64,000 bases of DNA from Ifrita kowaldi (lineage: Eukaryota > Chordata > Aves > Passeriformes > Cinclosomatidae). A program made the translations under genes and the position numbers. This document shows, piece by piece, positions 38,618-52,100 of this stretch. The DNA is taken from positions 294,442 to 358,441 of the forward strand of contig VZRS01000247.1 of the NCBI GenBank assembly GCA_013398055.1. The letters are read 5' to 3'. Numbering within the stretch: position 1 is the stretch's first letter; every line of letters begins with the position of its first letter. The notes below the pieces were generated by a model that was not told the origin of the DNA, ran no database searches, and saw only the letters and a program-made list of their open reading frames with translations.

Positions 38618-40284
38618 TGTCTATAATAAAGAGCTTAGTGGTACCAGCCCAGCAGCAGATGTCCAAAGGCCTGTTTGGGTTGTTCTGTGGAAGGACATAG
38701 TAGGAAAAGCTATTACTGTAGCACTGTAAATGCTGGCCAGCATGCCAGAGCTGGTGAGGAGATGGGACGAGAATTCTGCACCTGAGCATCGTTAGAGATT
38801 GCTTCCTTCTGGAGGAATGGTGATGGGGACTGTTGGAATGAATTGGGACTTCAAGTTAAGGACTTCCCACCCTGAGGTCATCAACACTTTAACATTTTGC
38901 TACTGCAGATTTCAATTTTCATGGTCCTAGACTATGTCAACTTAAGAAAACACTGCACTCAGTCCAAGAGAGAGCTCTTTTTAGGCAACTAGGATCAACT
39001 TTCATATACAATTTCAATGAACATGATAAAATAAATAGAGAAGTACAACCATTATTTAAACTATAATTAAATAAATAAAAGAAATTTAACTACCCCAAAA
39101 CATATATAACTTACAATGGTCAAAGCCAAAATGGAAAAAAAGCAAGTCTGACAAACTCCTTTGTAGTCAAATAGCTGTGCAGAATCTGCATAATACCTAC
39201 AGTACATTCCGATATCCTTGCTTTGTACTGAGATACATCAATGTGTCAGTTAATGACTGAACCCTTGGTAAGAAGAGTATGTATAGATATATGTGTCTAA
39301 ATATATCTATATGTGTAGATAGGTTTTTTTTGAAGAATTCAGATTAACATCTGGTGCAAAGAAATTGACCTAAATTTCTATATCATATCAACAGTAGCCT
39401 AAAAATATTTCAGAAAGTGAAAAAAACACGAAAAAAATACCCCAGTGAAAAAACCCACAAACGAGGGTATTGAAGTTTCTATTAATTGTGGGTGGTTTAT
39501 TTTTTTTCCACTTCTTAATCTGTTCACAGATTATCTGTGAAACTTTAATCTTAGAAGTCTTCAAGCTGTGCAAGTTTTTTCCTGTTGTGATGTCAGAACT
39601 GATCAGATCTGATTGTTACAAAGGTCCACTAAGGAGTTCAACACTAATTGTTAGAAGATGTCCATGCTTAAAAAAATTAGGCCAGTGATTGTTACCATGC
39701 TGTTAATTTCATGTACTATTCAGGGTATGTTTTAATTGTGGGACTCACGTGTACTTTCTTGATGAAAAACGTATTGAGGAGCTGTAGTTTTTCTTGGTGT
39801 TGCAAAATCTTCTGAGCTGTAGGTGAAACCATTAAGAGCGGTAAGGGTTAATTGTATGGGAAGCCTCGTATTCAAATACTTCTCATATACAAAATATATG
39901 TCATGCTAGAAAATACGCTATTGTCAATCCAAATAGAACACAAACTAAAATGAGATAATTGGGAAGGTGCCCATAAAGTCAGCCTGAATATATTATCACA
40001 AGTATATGTGAGATAATATTTGTTTTAAAAAGATTCTATGGCACTGTAAACTCAGTCTCATTAGAGACTGCATTTAAAAGGCTTATAAAGTTACTCATTA
40101 ATGTTATCTTGTTGTATCTCCACAGCTTTTTCATTAAAGAAAATTCAGCAGAAAGCATTTTCTCCTGATAGCAGGAACCAATTTGCAATAAATGTTCTGG
40201 AAACCACTAGGGAAGCCATTACTGAGGTCTAATAAAAACAGACAAGCGTAACTTGTTCTATATTTTTGTTTCAATCACATACAG

Positions 40285-40436
40285 ATGAGACCCCGCTCTC
40301 CACACCAACCGCAAGAGACAGCCTTGACAAACTTTCTCTAGCTGGGCATGGGCAACCACTACCTCCGGGTTTTCCATCTCCTTTTCTATTCCCTGATGGA
40401 TTGTCCTCCATAGAGACCCTTCTGACTAACATCCAG
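40285..40436 (+). CDS. DACH1: DACH1 coding exon: linker entering the Dachbox-C region
   Basis: A 152-base exon encoding 51 residues including the split first Asp: DETPLSTPTARDSLDKLSLA, then a Pro-rich GQPLPPGFPSPFLFPDG stretch, then LSSIETLLTNIQ. The acceptor is 'atcacatacag' (AG 40283-40284) and the donor is 'atccag|gtaggc'. It starts in phase 1 and ends on a codon boundary. DACH1 is a nuclear Ski/Sno-related transcription cofactor of the retinal determination network (PAX6-EYA-SIX-DACH) and also represses TGF-beta and oestrogen-receptor outputs. This exon links the low-complexity middle of the protein to the C-terminal helical Dachbox-C. DACH1 and DACH2 are very similar here, so the choice rests mainly on the later exons. 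Confidence 0.93.
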
Positions 40437-42922
40437 GTAGGCCTTTTTGTAGATCAGCTTAAAGGGATGGAGAGGAGCCAGTTGCAGATTTGTCTAAATT
40501 AATAAAACCATTCTAGCTTAATCAGTTCATAAGATTATTTGGATCAACTAATTTACTGAAACTTTCTAGTAATTTAGGCTTTAAAGGAACCACAGCAAAC
40601 AAATGAATTTAGAAGCTGTCAGATGCAGTGTATAAAAATACAGATTGTATATTAAACCACAGCAGAAAATTCAATGTAAATTACATTGGTGTGTTTAACA
40701 AAATTTGTCTTCAATGCTCTTTTTATTACAGGCTAATGAAATGTGTCTTACTGTTTAACTTTATCTCATTTACTAAACAGAGAGAGAGTCCTTTAATAAA
40801 TAGTTATTTCAAATTGCTAGAGTGGCATGGTGGAAATGATATTTAAAGCTATTTGAAAGGTGTCTCCCATAAAAGCATTTTCAAAAAGCACTTCTTTTAT
40901 AAATAAGCTCATTTCACTTAAAGTACTGTTCAAAGAATAGACTTCAAAGGGTATTACCAAAGTTTATACAGATTTCCTATTTGGTAGTCACAGTGTCTGT
41001 TGTGTGTACAGTAGAGCCGTGTTCAAATATTATTTGTAGTATACACTATATATAGCTTGAAGCCAAGTTGTTTGTGTTTCGTAATAGAATTAAGAAAATT
41101 TTTTGTCCACAAATGCAGTGATTTTGTGTTCCCCATATGCAAATTTTGCAACAATATGGTTGTATGTTGCATGCAGAAGCAAAATGATAGTGCCAGAAAT
41201 AATATAGCCATATTGCATGTTCCAGATAAGCCTTGTCTGGGCTTCTACCAACTTCTAATTTGTCACCATGTATTTCCTGCTCATTCCTGCAAATGCATAA
41301 AATTAATTGTATTCTATCCAGGAAAGGATATGAGGGAGTAGGGCCAGATCCTGCTCACTTTTCTGTCTGAAGCAATCTCATTAAAGTTTATGACACTTCA
41401 GAATTGTTTTATGAAAAGTATATGAGCCATTTATTAGTTGTGTTTTGAGGTCTAATAATGGAAAAGTACTGCTATTTAAGAATTAAATATTACTATCTCT
41501 ACCTGGTCTGAAAGAGCATATTTATGATTCCTTTTTGCAGTTCTGGGACTTAGCATCTTAAATATTTAAACCATGAACCAAGGTAATTTGATTACAGCAT
41601 TCTTGTAACATATCTGCTGCAATCCGTAAAGATTGTATTTTTTTCTTAAGGCAGAAATACAGTTAGTAATGTTTTAGCTGTGCATACATGTACAGAAAAG
41701 TTCTTAGTAATTTTTTTGACAAATGTCTGCACTCAGTGTCTCTAGACAGCAACCTAATGAGCGAAGCATTCAGCATCAACAGGTTAGCTAATCTTGTGAT
41801 TGAATATGAGTGCTGCACTACTTCAGGATAAATGACCAGGATTAATTTTGCAAGAATGCATTCAGGTTTTTTTTACAGAAAATGTAAATGTGAAATTCAC
41901 TCATTACTTTTTTTTTAATGCTCTAATCTTACCTGGAATGAAAAGATGAAATAAAAGGCAACATCATAAACAAACCAGAAGCTTTCCTGTGCCTTCTCTC
42001 GTTGTCCATTTGTACATCTTACTCTTTACCTCGAGATTCCATATAATGACAAATCATCTATTAGGGAAAGTGGTGGGACATAAGTCCTTTTGGATTTTTT
42101 CAGTATGTCTCCACATCACCATATATGTTTTTGACAGATTTCTAGGAATCCTTTCATAATGGTATATGAAAGGCATTTCCTCCCCCTGCCCTGCTCCAGA
42201 TTTAATTTTTATCAGGACAACATTTATCAAATAAAAAAATAAATAAAATTAGTTCATTTTCCCATCTGTGTAGGAAAAGTTGACTTTAACAGCAGTAGAG
42301 TATATTACAATATCATATGGACAATAGTGGCAATTTCATTAATCAATGCCATTTAAAATGATTTCCATATTTAGCCGCTATTGCAAGGAGAGGGGACTAC
42401 CCCACGCCCACAAATGAGTTAGACACTGTGATGCTGACACTTCCCGAACAGAGTTTTAGGTATTTGACTACAAATTCAAATTTGTTGATGGCATCTGTGG
42501 AAAGACGCAATTCTGTACCATGGTCCCTGATTGCACTGTAATTTGTGACTTTGCTAGGAAATGCGTAAGTAGTACCTGAAACCCATGATGCCTTTATTAC
42601 CTGAATTAGAAGGACTCTTTTCACTGAGTAAATGGTTCCTTGCTGTCCTTTGGGCCTGATGAATTTTGCATCCCTTTCAGCAGAGATGTGGTTTCCGTGG
42701 GGAGGTAGAGCAGTGTGATACCTCAGTGTTCTCTTGTTGCATCACTGGAGCACGTCTAACTTCCTCGGAAAGATCATCTGGCCTACAGTCCATTCCCTGC
42801 CTTAAGTACTAAGGTGCTTTTAAAAGAGAAAATAGCAGAAATCTAGCCAATGGCTTCATGACTGGATTTGCTAAACACTGCTCTTTTTTTCCCCTGGGTC
42901 ATTCATGCTGAAAATAGGGAGG

Positions 42923-42954
42923 TGTCCTTTCACTGAAATGTCCTTTCACTGAAA
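42923..42954 (+). repeat. 16-base tandem duplication
   Basis: 'tgtcctttcactgaaa' occurs twice in direct succession with no mismatch (42923-42938 and 42939-42954). Confidence 0.95.
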
Positions 42955-45649
42955 GGGTATGTGTCTGCTTGTGAAATGCAGGTGTACATTTTTTGTTAGG
43001 TAGTGGGTCTGGGAAGCATCCACAACATGCCACAGGTGGTGCTGGAGGTAGCCTACATTTTAGGAATATGTTTATCACAGAAATGTATAAGCAAGGAGCT
43101 TCTGGCTACACCAGTGTGCATGGACTTGATGGTGGATATCTCTGCCATGATCCCCTTCTGTATATTCAGTTGTGTGAGGTGCAGGATCTGGAGGATCTGA
43201 ATAATATAGACTTTGACGCCTCCAGGAAAGCTTGTAGAGATTGTCCTGGTTTAAAACAGAACAGGATTAGGGTGTCGTATGGGCACTAGGAGCTCTAATT
43301 TTGACCTTTGCCAAGGTGAAAAGGATCCTAAACCTTGTCATTGGAGCAGTGCTTTTTGGGTATGAGAGCAAATGTTTCTAAACACTTTTGTAACTTGAAA
43401 ACAATTGTGCTATAAGTCCTGCAGATGCTGATGAACTAAGGTGAATTTGTTGCCTAACTGTAATTCTGTTGTAGAAGTCTGAGTCATCCTTTAGAATTGA
43501 CCTCTGAACACAAGTGAGTCTGTTTCTTCCATCCATACTAAAGTTAAATGGATAGCCCCTGATCACAAATTCATAATTTTAGGCAAACATTAAACAAGGC
43601 TATTTGCTTCTGTTGTCACCAGTATGTCTTTCTGTATACCATATATGTGGGGTTGGTTTTTTTTTTTTTTTTACTTCTTCAGAAATCCTTCTTTAAGCAA
43701 AATACAATGTTTAATTATTTGTACATTTAAAGAGGAGATAATAACAGTATACAATACCCAGAATAACCAATGTTGTTCTTGCTGGGGACTGCTGAAATAC
43801 AAACAATAAACTATAAAAGAATGTAATTAAGCAAATACACACATTAAAAAAAGGAATAAGATTGGAAACATTTTTTTTATTTGGAATTGTATCTGCACAT
43901 CTTAAAGGAAGAGAAAATAAATTTTCCCAGAGAACTTAAATCAAGTGATATTTCTGTTTTTTCCCAAAGTGTATTTGTGGATTTCTTTTGGATTAAATGC
44001 TGGAAATGTATGTGCAATTGCAGGGAGGATGAAGGGTGAGGGAAAGTGAGTCACAGCAAAATGCAGTGTGTGCTGGTGAGAAGGCTAAAGATGTCTCTCT
44101 ACCCCTCACATACGTTTACCTTTTTGAGTCATGGCCTGATTATGCCAAAGTATGTTACAGCCATGGCCTTTCATGATACTACAATATTCTTGGGTAACAG
44201 TAATGTTCTTTCAAGCTTTTAGAGTCTGAATCTTTACCGTCCCTGAGCTAAATTTCCATTAATATCTAAGGGATTATATAGTTGCACCATGATAGCTGTA
44301 TTTTTCTATCAAGACTGTCTTGTATTGACATATCTTTGTTGCTAAATATTTTTAAAGAAATGCCTAAAATAATCTGCAAGTATCCAATTGATATAAATAA
44401 AAGCACTGCATGGTTACAAACTAAATTCTCCTCTGAAAACAAAGAAAACTGCCGGCTTTATTGCTGTGAGTCTCCTGCACTGTTACTATCTATGACTAAA
44501 TACTAAGAGAAAAATACTGCAAAGAGTGGATAAAGTAAAAAATCCCAGTTTTATTTCATTAAAAGTAAATTAATTTTATTTATCTTCTGCTGAAATTCAA
44601 GAGAATTATTTTATTTTTCATGGAAAGTAGTAATGGAAAAATGTCATTTATACTTGTGTAATATGCCTTTATCTGTGATAAAGTATTCGATCTGAGATAT
44701 TAAAAACATTGTCTTTCGGGAGTCATCTCTAGAGATATTCTAATATGTTGTCTTGCTCATGGTACTTAGTCACTAGTCAGTTATAAATAGCAGATATTCA
44801 AAAATTAACATGTGAAGTTAACTAAAATTGCATATCTATATATATACTTTTTTAGAGCCTTTCACTAGATGCTTTTAATGGTGAGACCATACAAATGATA
44901 TATATTTTCCTGAATAAAAGAGAAGCAATGTTATCTGGAAGTGTTTTCGCCATGAATGCCTAATACTGCAGAAAGAAGCCCCTGAGCTCCAGCCCTCGGA
45001 AGGCTGGGATATTTGACTAGCAAAACTTCCTGGTGTGCATGCCCTGATCTTCTACTTTTCCTTTCTAAGTCAGTGTGGGCAATTGTTGGAAACAGGATAT
45101 GATCTTCTCTATAGACTGTCAAACTAATTAGCATGGTCATTTTGATGTCATGTATAAATGTATAGCCAACTAAATTCTGTTAGTTGGAACACACACTTAT
45201 AGATGCAGCTAGAAAGAGAAGGAACTTCTATATACCTTCCCCTCCAGCCCTTTCAAAGTAGGCAACACATTATTTGCATAACTTAAAAATAGTGATGAGT
45301 AATACTGGTTTTAAGATTGAGTTGAGGTTTGATATATGTTTAGTTTCTGTAGGATCATGAGGCTGCCTTTACATGATGGTGTTTTCAGATCAGAGAATGG
45401 GAAGAAACTCATATATCACCTTAGCCTTGTGTTTGGGACAGTTCTAAAGGATTTGTCAGTGGAAAATACTAAAACAAGTACAGTCAAGAAAACAAACCAA
45501 ATCAGAATGGTCTATAAATCTCCAGGGAATAAAACTTCCATTTTTGACATTTACATTGAAATAAAAATTAGGAATGACACCGAGAAGAATGGCCTGCCAT
45601 GCTTAAAGCCAGGCTCCAGATAGAGCCATGCTGTATTAAAAACAAATCT

Positions 45650-46400
45650 GGAACCTGAGCATGTTCACTGCAATTATCGTTACCCAGCCTCCGTAACATC
45701 TGACCTTCCCTAAAGAGAAATATTTTCTTTTTGTTAATGTCCTGTGTTGCACTGCATTTCCCATTGTCATCGGCAGCATATTGATTTAATATCAGGTTAG
45801 AGGATTAGTCATAGCACGTACAAGTTGGACATACTGTATTTTGTATTATCTTCTACAGCTGATCCACTGGGAGAGTTAATAGAATTTCATGCAACTCTGA
45901 AATTGCTATTCCTGTTCCAGGGGGCACTGATGAGTTTTAAAATGTTGTACTTTTTTAGTTTTTCTCAGACCCTTCTGCACTGAATAAAGGGAGATATTGA
46001 ATGTTTCCAGTATTTTTGCATTAGTGCTGTCATTGGCAGCAACAGCACTTTTGATATGCATCAGTTTGGCTCTAGCGCAGATTTTTTTCACATTGGATGC
46101 CTACTGATGTGCACTGATTTAACTTCTAAAAATGAAACTTAATTTTGTGTAGCTTATAAGTAGTCCCTAGTGGATCTTGGCTCCAGAAAGCTAATATTTT
46201 TCAGACATAATCAGCAGCAATAGGTAATGTATTACCATTAGCTATGTTAGCAAGTATAAAAAAAGGAAAGGCCGGGGGAGGAAGTGTGGTGCAGAAATTC
46301 AATAGAAAATGTAATATTCTTTCAGCAGCTTCGTACTTTGCAGCAATTCTCAATATAAAATTACACACATCAGTGTTACACTCTGGTGTTATTCTCCATG
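45650..46400. promoter_or_regulatory. Strong candidate conserved noncoding element
   Basis: About 750 bases of unique sequence with isolated CpGs ('aattatcgttacccagcc', 'cctccgtaacatctg', 'gtcatcggcagcat', 'agcacgtacaag', 'tctagcgcag'). It also has homeodomain-type cores ('attgatttaatatcagg', 'gagttaatag', 'accattagctatg'). No repeat and no convincing protein. It lies in the intron between the first two visible DACH1 exons. Enhancer role is inferred only. Confidence 0.4.
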
Positions 46401-49050
46401 TTTATTCACAATGATTGTTTCATATTTAAAGAACACCAAAATATTGTGTTTTGTCAGCCAAGGACAATAATAGTTTAATAGTAATTTATTTTAAACTGCT
46501 ACTGATAATACAACCAATCAACACATTAAGTGATGCCAACATTGGCATCTTGCTAAATAATCTCTAGGCTTTGCACCAAGAGTACATCTTTCAAAGATAA
46601 GTCAACAAGAGCAATCAGAGCAGAAAATTAGAATTTGGTATCTTAGAATTAAAATACAGCTAAACTAAAGTTTTAATTGGGGTGATCTAAAAGGGCACTT
46701 GATGTAATGATCTCTTTCATTTGTTACTAATTGTTTGTTCCTGATGAAGAAGAAACATGTACATGAATGTAGCTGAATTGAGTAAAGATGGCAGTTGCTT
46801 TAGCAGCTTGATTTTATTGTTAAACAAGATGGATTTTAAGAATTTCGGAAGACAGTGTTTGCAGCTTTAAACTTACTAGACAATACACTTTTCATCAACA
46901 AATACTTTTCATGTAATTTCTCTTGATCTGGTTTATTTATGATTTGGATGAATCACATGTTCCACTAAGTGATGAATAAGAGGAGATTAAAACACTCTAG
47001 AGTTTAAGCATAAGCCAGAAGCAGGTATTGATAAACAACTACTTCAGTTTCTTACTAATTCAAATGCAGCAAATATAGGAGAATATGACTGTAGAAAAGG
47101 AGCAGAATTCAAATTAATATTAACTTCTAAAAAAACCACTTTCCAAATATTTAAAATTGTGCTTTGCTTTGCATATATATGTAGAGCTTTGTATGTAGCT
47201 TTCTTTGTTTTTCTTTAATAGTAATTCAGGTTTAACATTCAACCCAAAATACCTTTGTGATTTAGTTATTTTATGATAGCAAAAGAAAACTGCTAAAACT
47301 TCAAACATTTTGTGAGGATATTTGTTGTGTTACCATTGTTACCATTTTTCCAAACATGGTTCTGTATTTGTGTAGTGTATATCGTTTTGCTGACCATCTG
47401 GGCCTTGCAGTCAGAAAGTGTTGAGTTCTTTTAGCTTTTGTGGACTTCAATAAATTGAAGTGTAACAGAGCTGTAGAGCATTAAGCTCTGAACAAGACAA
47501 GACTTGAGGCAGCAATTGATTTAAGAAGGAGGATGAGGAGTACTGAAAATAACAGGCTCTGAAAACAGTACTAAAAGAGGAGTTTGAAGGATACAAATTT
47601 TACAGCAATCATTGACACTGGGAAGACTAGTGGGATAAATGTGCAGACTAACACTCACAAAAAATACTTTTTCTATTTCTCAAGAATCCTTATACGTGCT
47701 GCTTTTTCCATTCTTTTTTTGGAGATATTTAATAAAAAAAAAATTTGAAAAGACATGCAACCCAGAGTCCAACTTAGAAAGTGTGGCTGAGGGGTGTGGA
47801 AGCTTATGTGGATGCTGAGTGGAGCATCATGGTTTTATGTCTGTAGTGCTCAAACCTGGTCTTGAGTGTGAACCTTATATCTGTTAGCTGAATGTTTCCC
47901 TAGCAGAGCCATTGGGGAGTACTGTTCTGTCTCTCTTGTTGGCATTGTTTTGCTTTATATCAGTAATTAAATCTCTGTTGGGTCAAATTATCTCCACGGT
48001 TAAGTTATCAGGAGTCTTGCCTAGGATATAGGAGAGTTAGTTTCATATCCATGGAGGTTCATATATGAATATCCATGCTTAATTATCTACTTTATTATGA
48101 TAGCTTCAGAAGGAGTGATTTGGGTGTAGACCCAAGAGCCTGGTGGCTAGGATTTTGGAAAATGGAAAAGGACATTTGCATGTTCAATTATTTCAGTTCC
48201 ATTTCTCCTTCTATTTTGATGCCCTGTGTCAGTGTCCTAACTATCTAGTTATTATTAATAATACACTATTAGCTGTGCCAGGATCATCCTATTTCCTTTC
48301 AAAAGAAGAAGGAAGTTTGAAGTTGGAATTCTCAAAAGAAGTTTAGAATAATCTGAATTGTTATTTCCTGATACACTAAAAACAGAAAAAAAGGTAGAGT
48401 TTATATCAACCATCTCAGGTCAAGAAATCGAGAGATGATTGTGTTTTGTTTTTCTGCTGTGAGATAATAATCATACAAAATCAGGGAACAGACTTGTTAA
48501 AACAGAGATATCTTCCTGCTTTGTGACTGTCCTTTGCTTAACATCCCAATGTCCATCCCAACATTCCAATAGTCCATGGAAACTCTATGATATATGTAAA
48601 TATTTGAAATTAATAGTAATTAACAAGGATGAGGAGCAAAATGGCAAGACTTTAAAAGAGACTTTCTCCCTTAGCTAATTTCCATTGCCTTGAGTTGGAC
48701 CAGAGATTGAATTCTGTGTATGATGTGACTGTGAGACTGACAATTTTTCAGCTTTCTTAAAAGGAGTAAACCTATCCCTATACATTTTTTACATTAGTTA
48801 TATGCACAGTCAGAGGTGAGTTTGCATTTTCTGGGAAAACCTGACTTCCAGCTTTTTACAGATTTTTGTCCACCTGTTAAAGTTAATTCCAGTTAAATAT
48901 TGTTGTTGATAATAGGTAACTTTGATCCTGTGACAGAATTATTTTATTTCTAAAATCTCATGTGACTATCAAGGAAAAATGAAGGTAGTTAGTTATTATG
49001 TCAACTGTTTTAACATTCTCCAAATATTATCCAACTTTATCTCTGAACAG

Positions 49051-49198
49051 GGTCTACTAAAGGTTGCTATAGACAATGCCAGAGCTCAAGAGAAACAGGT
49101 CCAACTGGAAAAAACGGAGCTGAAGATGGAACTCTTCAGGGAACGAGAACTGAGGGAAACACTTGAAAAACAGTTGGCTGTGGAGCAGAAGAACAGAG
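49051..49198 (+). CDS. DACH1: DACH1 coding exon: first half of the Dachbox-C coiled coil
   Basis: A 148-base exon giving 49 residues plus one base. It begins GLLKVAIDNARAQEKQVQLE and continues KTELKMELFRERELRETLEK, QLAVEQKNR. The acceptor is 'atctctgaacag|ggt' and the donor is 'aacagag|gtatct'. Phase 0 at the start matches the previous exon, and the final G pairs with CA of the next exon to make Ala. The peptide is a highly charged amphipathic helix with heptad-spaced Leu/Val/Ile, the Dachbox-C (DD2) coiled coil, which mediates protein contacts. IDNARAQEKQ rather than a DNARIQEKQIQ-type sequence points to DACH1. ELFRERE differs slightly from the mammalian form as I remember it, which fits a bird orthologue. 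Confidence 0.95.
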
Positions 49199-52100
49199 GT
49201 ATCTCACTTAAGCAGACATAAACACCATGTAATTTATTTCCTTAGGAAACAATTTTCTATCAAACACCTGTGTTTGTTCAAAATTTTATCTCCCTTAAAT
49301 CATGTTATGTCTCAGCTGACTGCAATGAAGGACATTTTATAACCTGCCTAATTTTGTATAGGATCTTCATGAGAATTGCAGCAAGGACCCTCCTTTTTCT
49401 CAACATTTTTCTTGAATATTGTAACATCAGTAAGGCAAGAGCAATTTTAAATACCCTAGGTGCTGTTACGGACCTTTGCAGGTTGTGGTCATTAGGAAAA
49501 GGGACAGCTACTTAATACAAAGACAATTTGTATCAAATTCAAGAATCTGCAAGTTTTTAGGAACTCTGCTCTGTTCTTATAGTGCATATTTAGGCAAACT
49601 GTAGGTAATATATATAAAGATAATGGTAATATATGAGCTCTTTATAGTGCATAGTAGATAAAATACGTTTGTAGAAGTAGCAGTTAAGGTTCTTCTTGAT
49701 GAAGTAGAAGCATTGGTAGCATTTGTAGCGTTAACATCAGCCACCGTAAAGCCTGTACATGTTAGAGATTTTTAAATAATTACACTGATAGTGAAGGTGA
49801 GGCAGTTTGCAGTGATTTGCATTAACTATGTGCATTACGAGCATGTTTCTGTCTTTCTTTATGTGTCCATGTCCCTGTCTCTGTATGTCTCACCCTTTAA
49901 TAGTGACTGATTAGTTTGCAAGGACAGTTAACCTCTGGGACTCACTTGCTGTTTAACTCAGACCATGATGAGTCAGATGTGTATTTTTGCAGGGCTAGAG
50001 CTACAAATCTCTTCTTGTTCAGTTTAAGTTTCTGGTAACCACCTAAACACAGAATCCCAAGAACAGTTGGATTCACAACCAGTGTCATTATGCCTTAAAC
50101 TAACATGCTAGCAGTAAGTACTCCATGTAATCCTATTTCATGCCTTGACCCATTAAAGGGTAGGAATATCACATCATTAATTACCCTTTTCTTAGCTTTT
50201 GAGAATACATTTTGAAAGACAATTGCTATTAACAATTATCACACCTGTGCAATGAATGAACCTTTGTCCACAACTGGTCTATTCTGCTCGATACAATTAT
50301 ATTATTTAAACTTTTAAAACAGTTTGGTAAAAGAGTAAAGTAATTTGGTTTGTCTTCACATCTTTCTCACAACTGCTCAAATACATGTTCCCTGTTAGAG
50401 TTGTGCAATCACATGCACAAGAGAAAAGGTTTGGGGGGAACCCATCTGACCTTACTTCAGTTTTGCCACCTAAAAATTAGGTGTCTCATTTTAATGAATA
50501 GAAGCTTACTTTCTGAACAATAAAGGAAGAAACTTGTATAGCCTGTTCTCAGTTAGGTGGGTGGGGTCAATTGCACTGTGAAGACTTCTTTCTCTTCCCT
50601 TTAACTCCAGAGGTCACATGGTTGACTAGGCTGTGCTAGACACGTGTTTTGAGCAGTTAAAATTAAGCAAAATGAATTTAACTCAAAGTTGTATGTCAGA
50701 AGAAAACATGGGATAGTCCTTTATTTTGTTCAGGTTACTGAAATAATTGGCAATATTATTTTCAGCATGATGCATTACCTGCTTTTGTATATGTATCCCT
50801 GTAATGATGATCTTGCACTGGGGAAAAGAGTCAGACCAATGAGGAGTGGATTGGAACCCTTAATGGTGGTATGCAGCAAAGCAAATATAATGAGGATGAC
50901 TATCTCTGCTAGTGGATACTTCTGTATAAAAGAAAGAAAAGTGATGGATTATTCTTTAAAATTAACAGGTTGAAGTAAGAGAGAAAAAATAAGGCCAGGC
51001 TGTAATTATTGTGAAAATTTATTCTTCAGTTAAAGGCAGAAAAATGCATAGGATCCTTTACGTACTGTTAGTTTTCCAGATAGCAAGTGTCATATCTTAA
51101 AGAAAGTTTCACATGTCTTAGTGGAAGGATGAGCAAGAAGGGAGAAACGTACCAGGATCCCTGCTAAGTGAAGAGATACCATATGAAAATACTGAAATAC
51201 AGTTAAAAGCTGCAGCATAGAAACCCAAGACACTGTGTCACATATACGTCAAACTCTTTATGTGAAGGGGATCTTTAGCATTAGTCAACATCTATCTATC
51301 TTTTGCTCATCATGTTAATACAAGTCAAATATAATTTTCTTTAGTGGCTATATATGAGTATTTTTTGCCTTTTTTTGTAGAGCGTTGGATTCACTGCTGC
51401 TACTGTATGTTCTACAGAGCTGCTTATTTACTGTACTGTTTCCTTCCTTCTTTTTAAATTTTCCAATTAGCGATTCCTAAGGCTGTAGGATGTGTCTCAT
51501 CAACTGGTGAAAGTAGGATAATATCTCTTCTGTGAGCAGCTACACAGTAAGGGTTTGCTAATTCTGGCTCTGACTGCTGTAGTCACATCTACAATGTGTC
51601 AGCCATGATGACATTTTAATTCAGAAAGCAACATATGTTTCCTTCTCATTTATTGCAATCACTTTCAAAGTACTTATAATGAAAACATTAAAACCATGCA
51701 ATGATTCAAAATGTATTTAGTTTAGCCTTTGTATAGATGCTAGATGTTCTTTGATAGTATGAGCTAATTAGCCAGTAAAGTAGTTGGTGTTGTACAAAAT
51801 GAGAAAGAACCAAAAATTCCAAAGTCTTGGATGTAAATTATGTAGTTATTCTGACTACAGGATATGTGCTTATGTTAATTTTGTGCCTGAACAGTTCTGT
51901 ATACCAGCACAAAATATACAAGATCATCTAAAAGGTGGTTCTTCTTAGCATATAAATTAAAGAGTAATAACAATGACAGTTCCCTTTAAAAGTTTCATTA
52001 TTTGCCTTTTGTGAAAGATACCACCATCACAGCCTACTGTCCCTGGGGAGTATGAACTGGTGGAAGTATATTTTTGTATTTTCCAGCATTCATTGCTAGG

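Larger units (their letters stand above)
1..40284 (+). other. DACH1: Long upstream intron of DACH1 (at least 40.3 kb)
   Basis: No exon could be recognised between base 1 and the acceptor at 40284. Open frames here are short, mostly under 110 codons, and look like nothing known. The exception in length is a 150-codon minus-strand frame at 38165-38617, described separately. The stretch holds CR1 fragments, a MIR-like SINE, simple repeats and several non-repetitive islands listed below. The splice acceptor of the first visible exon is in phase 1, so the preceding exon must end with one base of an Asp codon (G). DACH genes are known for very long introns, which fits. The upstream exon, and the whole Dachbox-N region, should lie to the left of the window. 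Confidence 0.8.
40437..49050 (+). other. DACH1: DACH1 intron (8614 bases)
   Basis: Bounded by donor 'gtaggc' and acceptor 'tctctgaacag'. It contains a 16-base tandem duplication (42923-42954), a poly-T tract near 43658, an ORF-dense patch at 42990-43290 of unknown origin and an enhancer-like block at 45650-46400. No further exon or mobile element is clearly recognised. Confidence 0.88.

Noticed and set aside
40266..40502. Full open frame around the first DACH1 exon read as a small gene
   Set aside because: The extra codons on each side are intron. The AG before 40285 and GT after 40436 define the exon, and the flanking residues do not match the family.
41338..41400. 'gggccagatcctgctc' as part of an amniote interspersed repeat
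   Set aside because: The opening words resemble a common reptile-bird repeat end, but the following sequence does not continue the match by eye.
45336..45623. 95-codon + frame with basic residues
   Set aside because: No splice context or family resemblance, and length is within chance for 64 kb in six frames.
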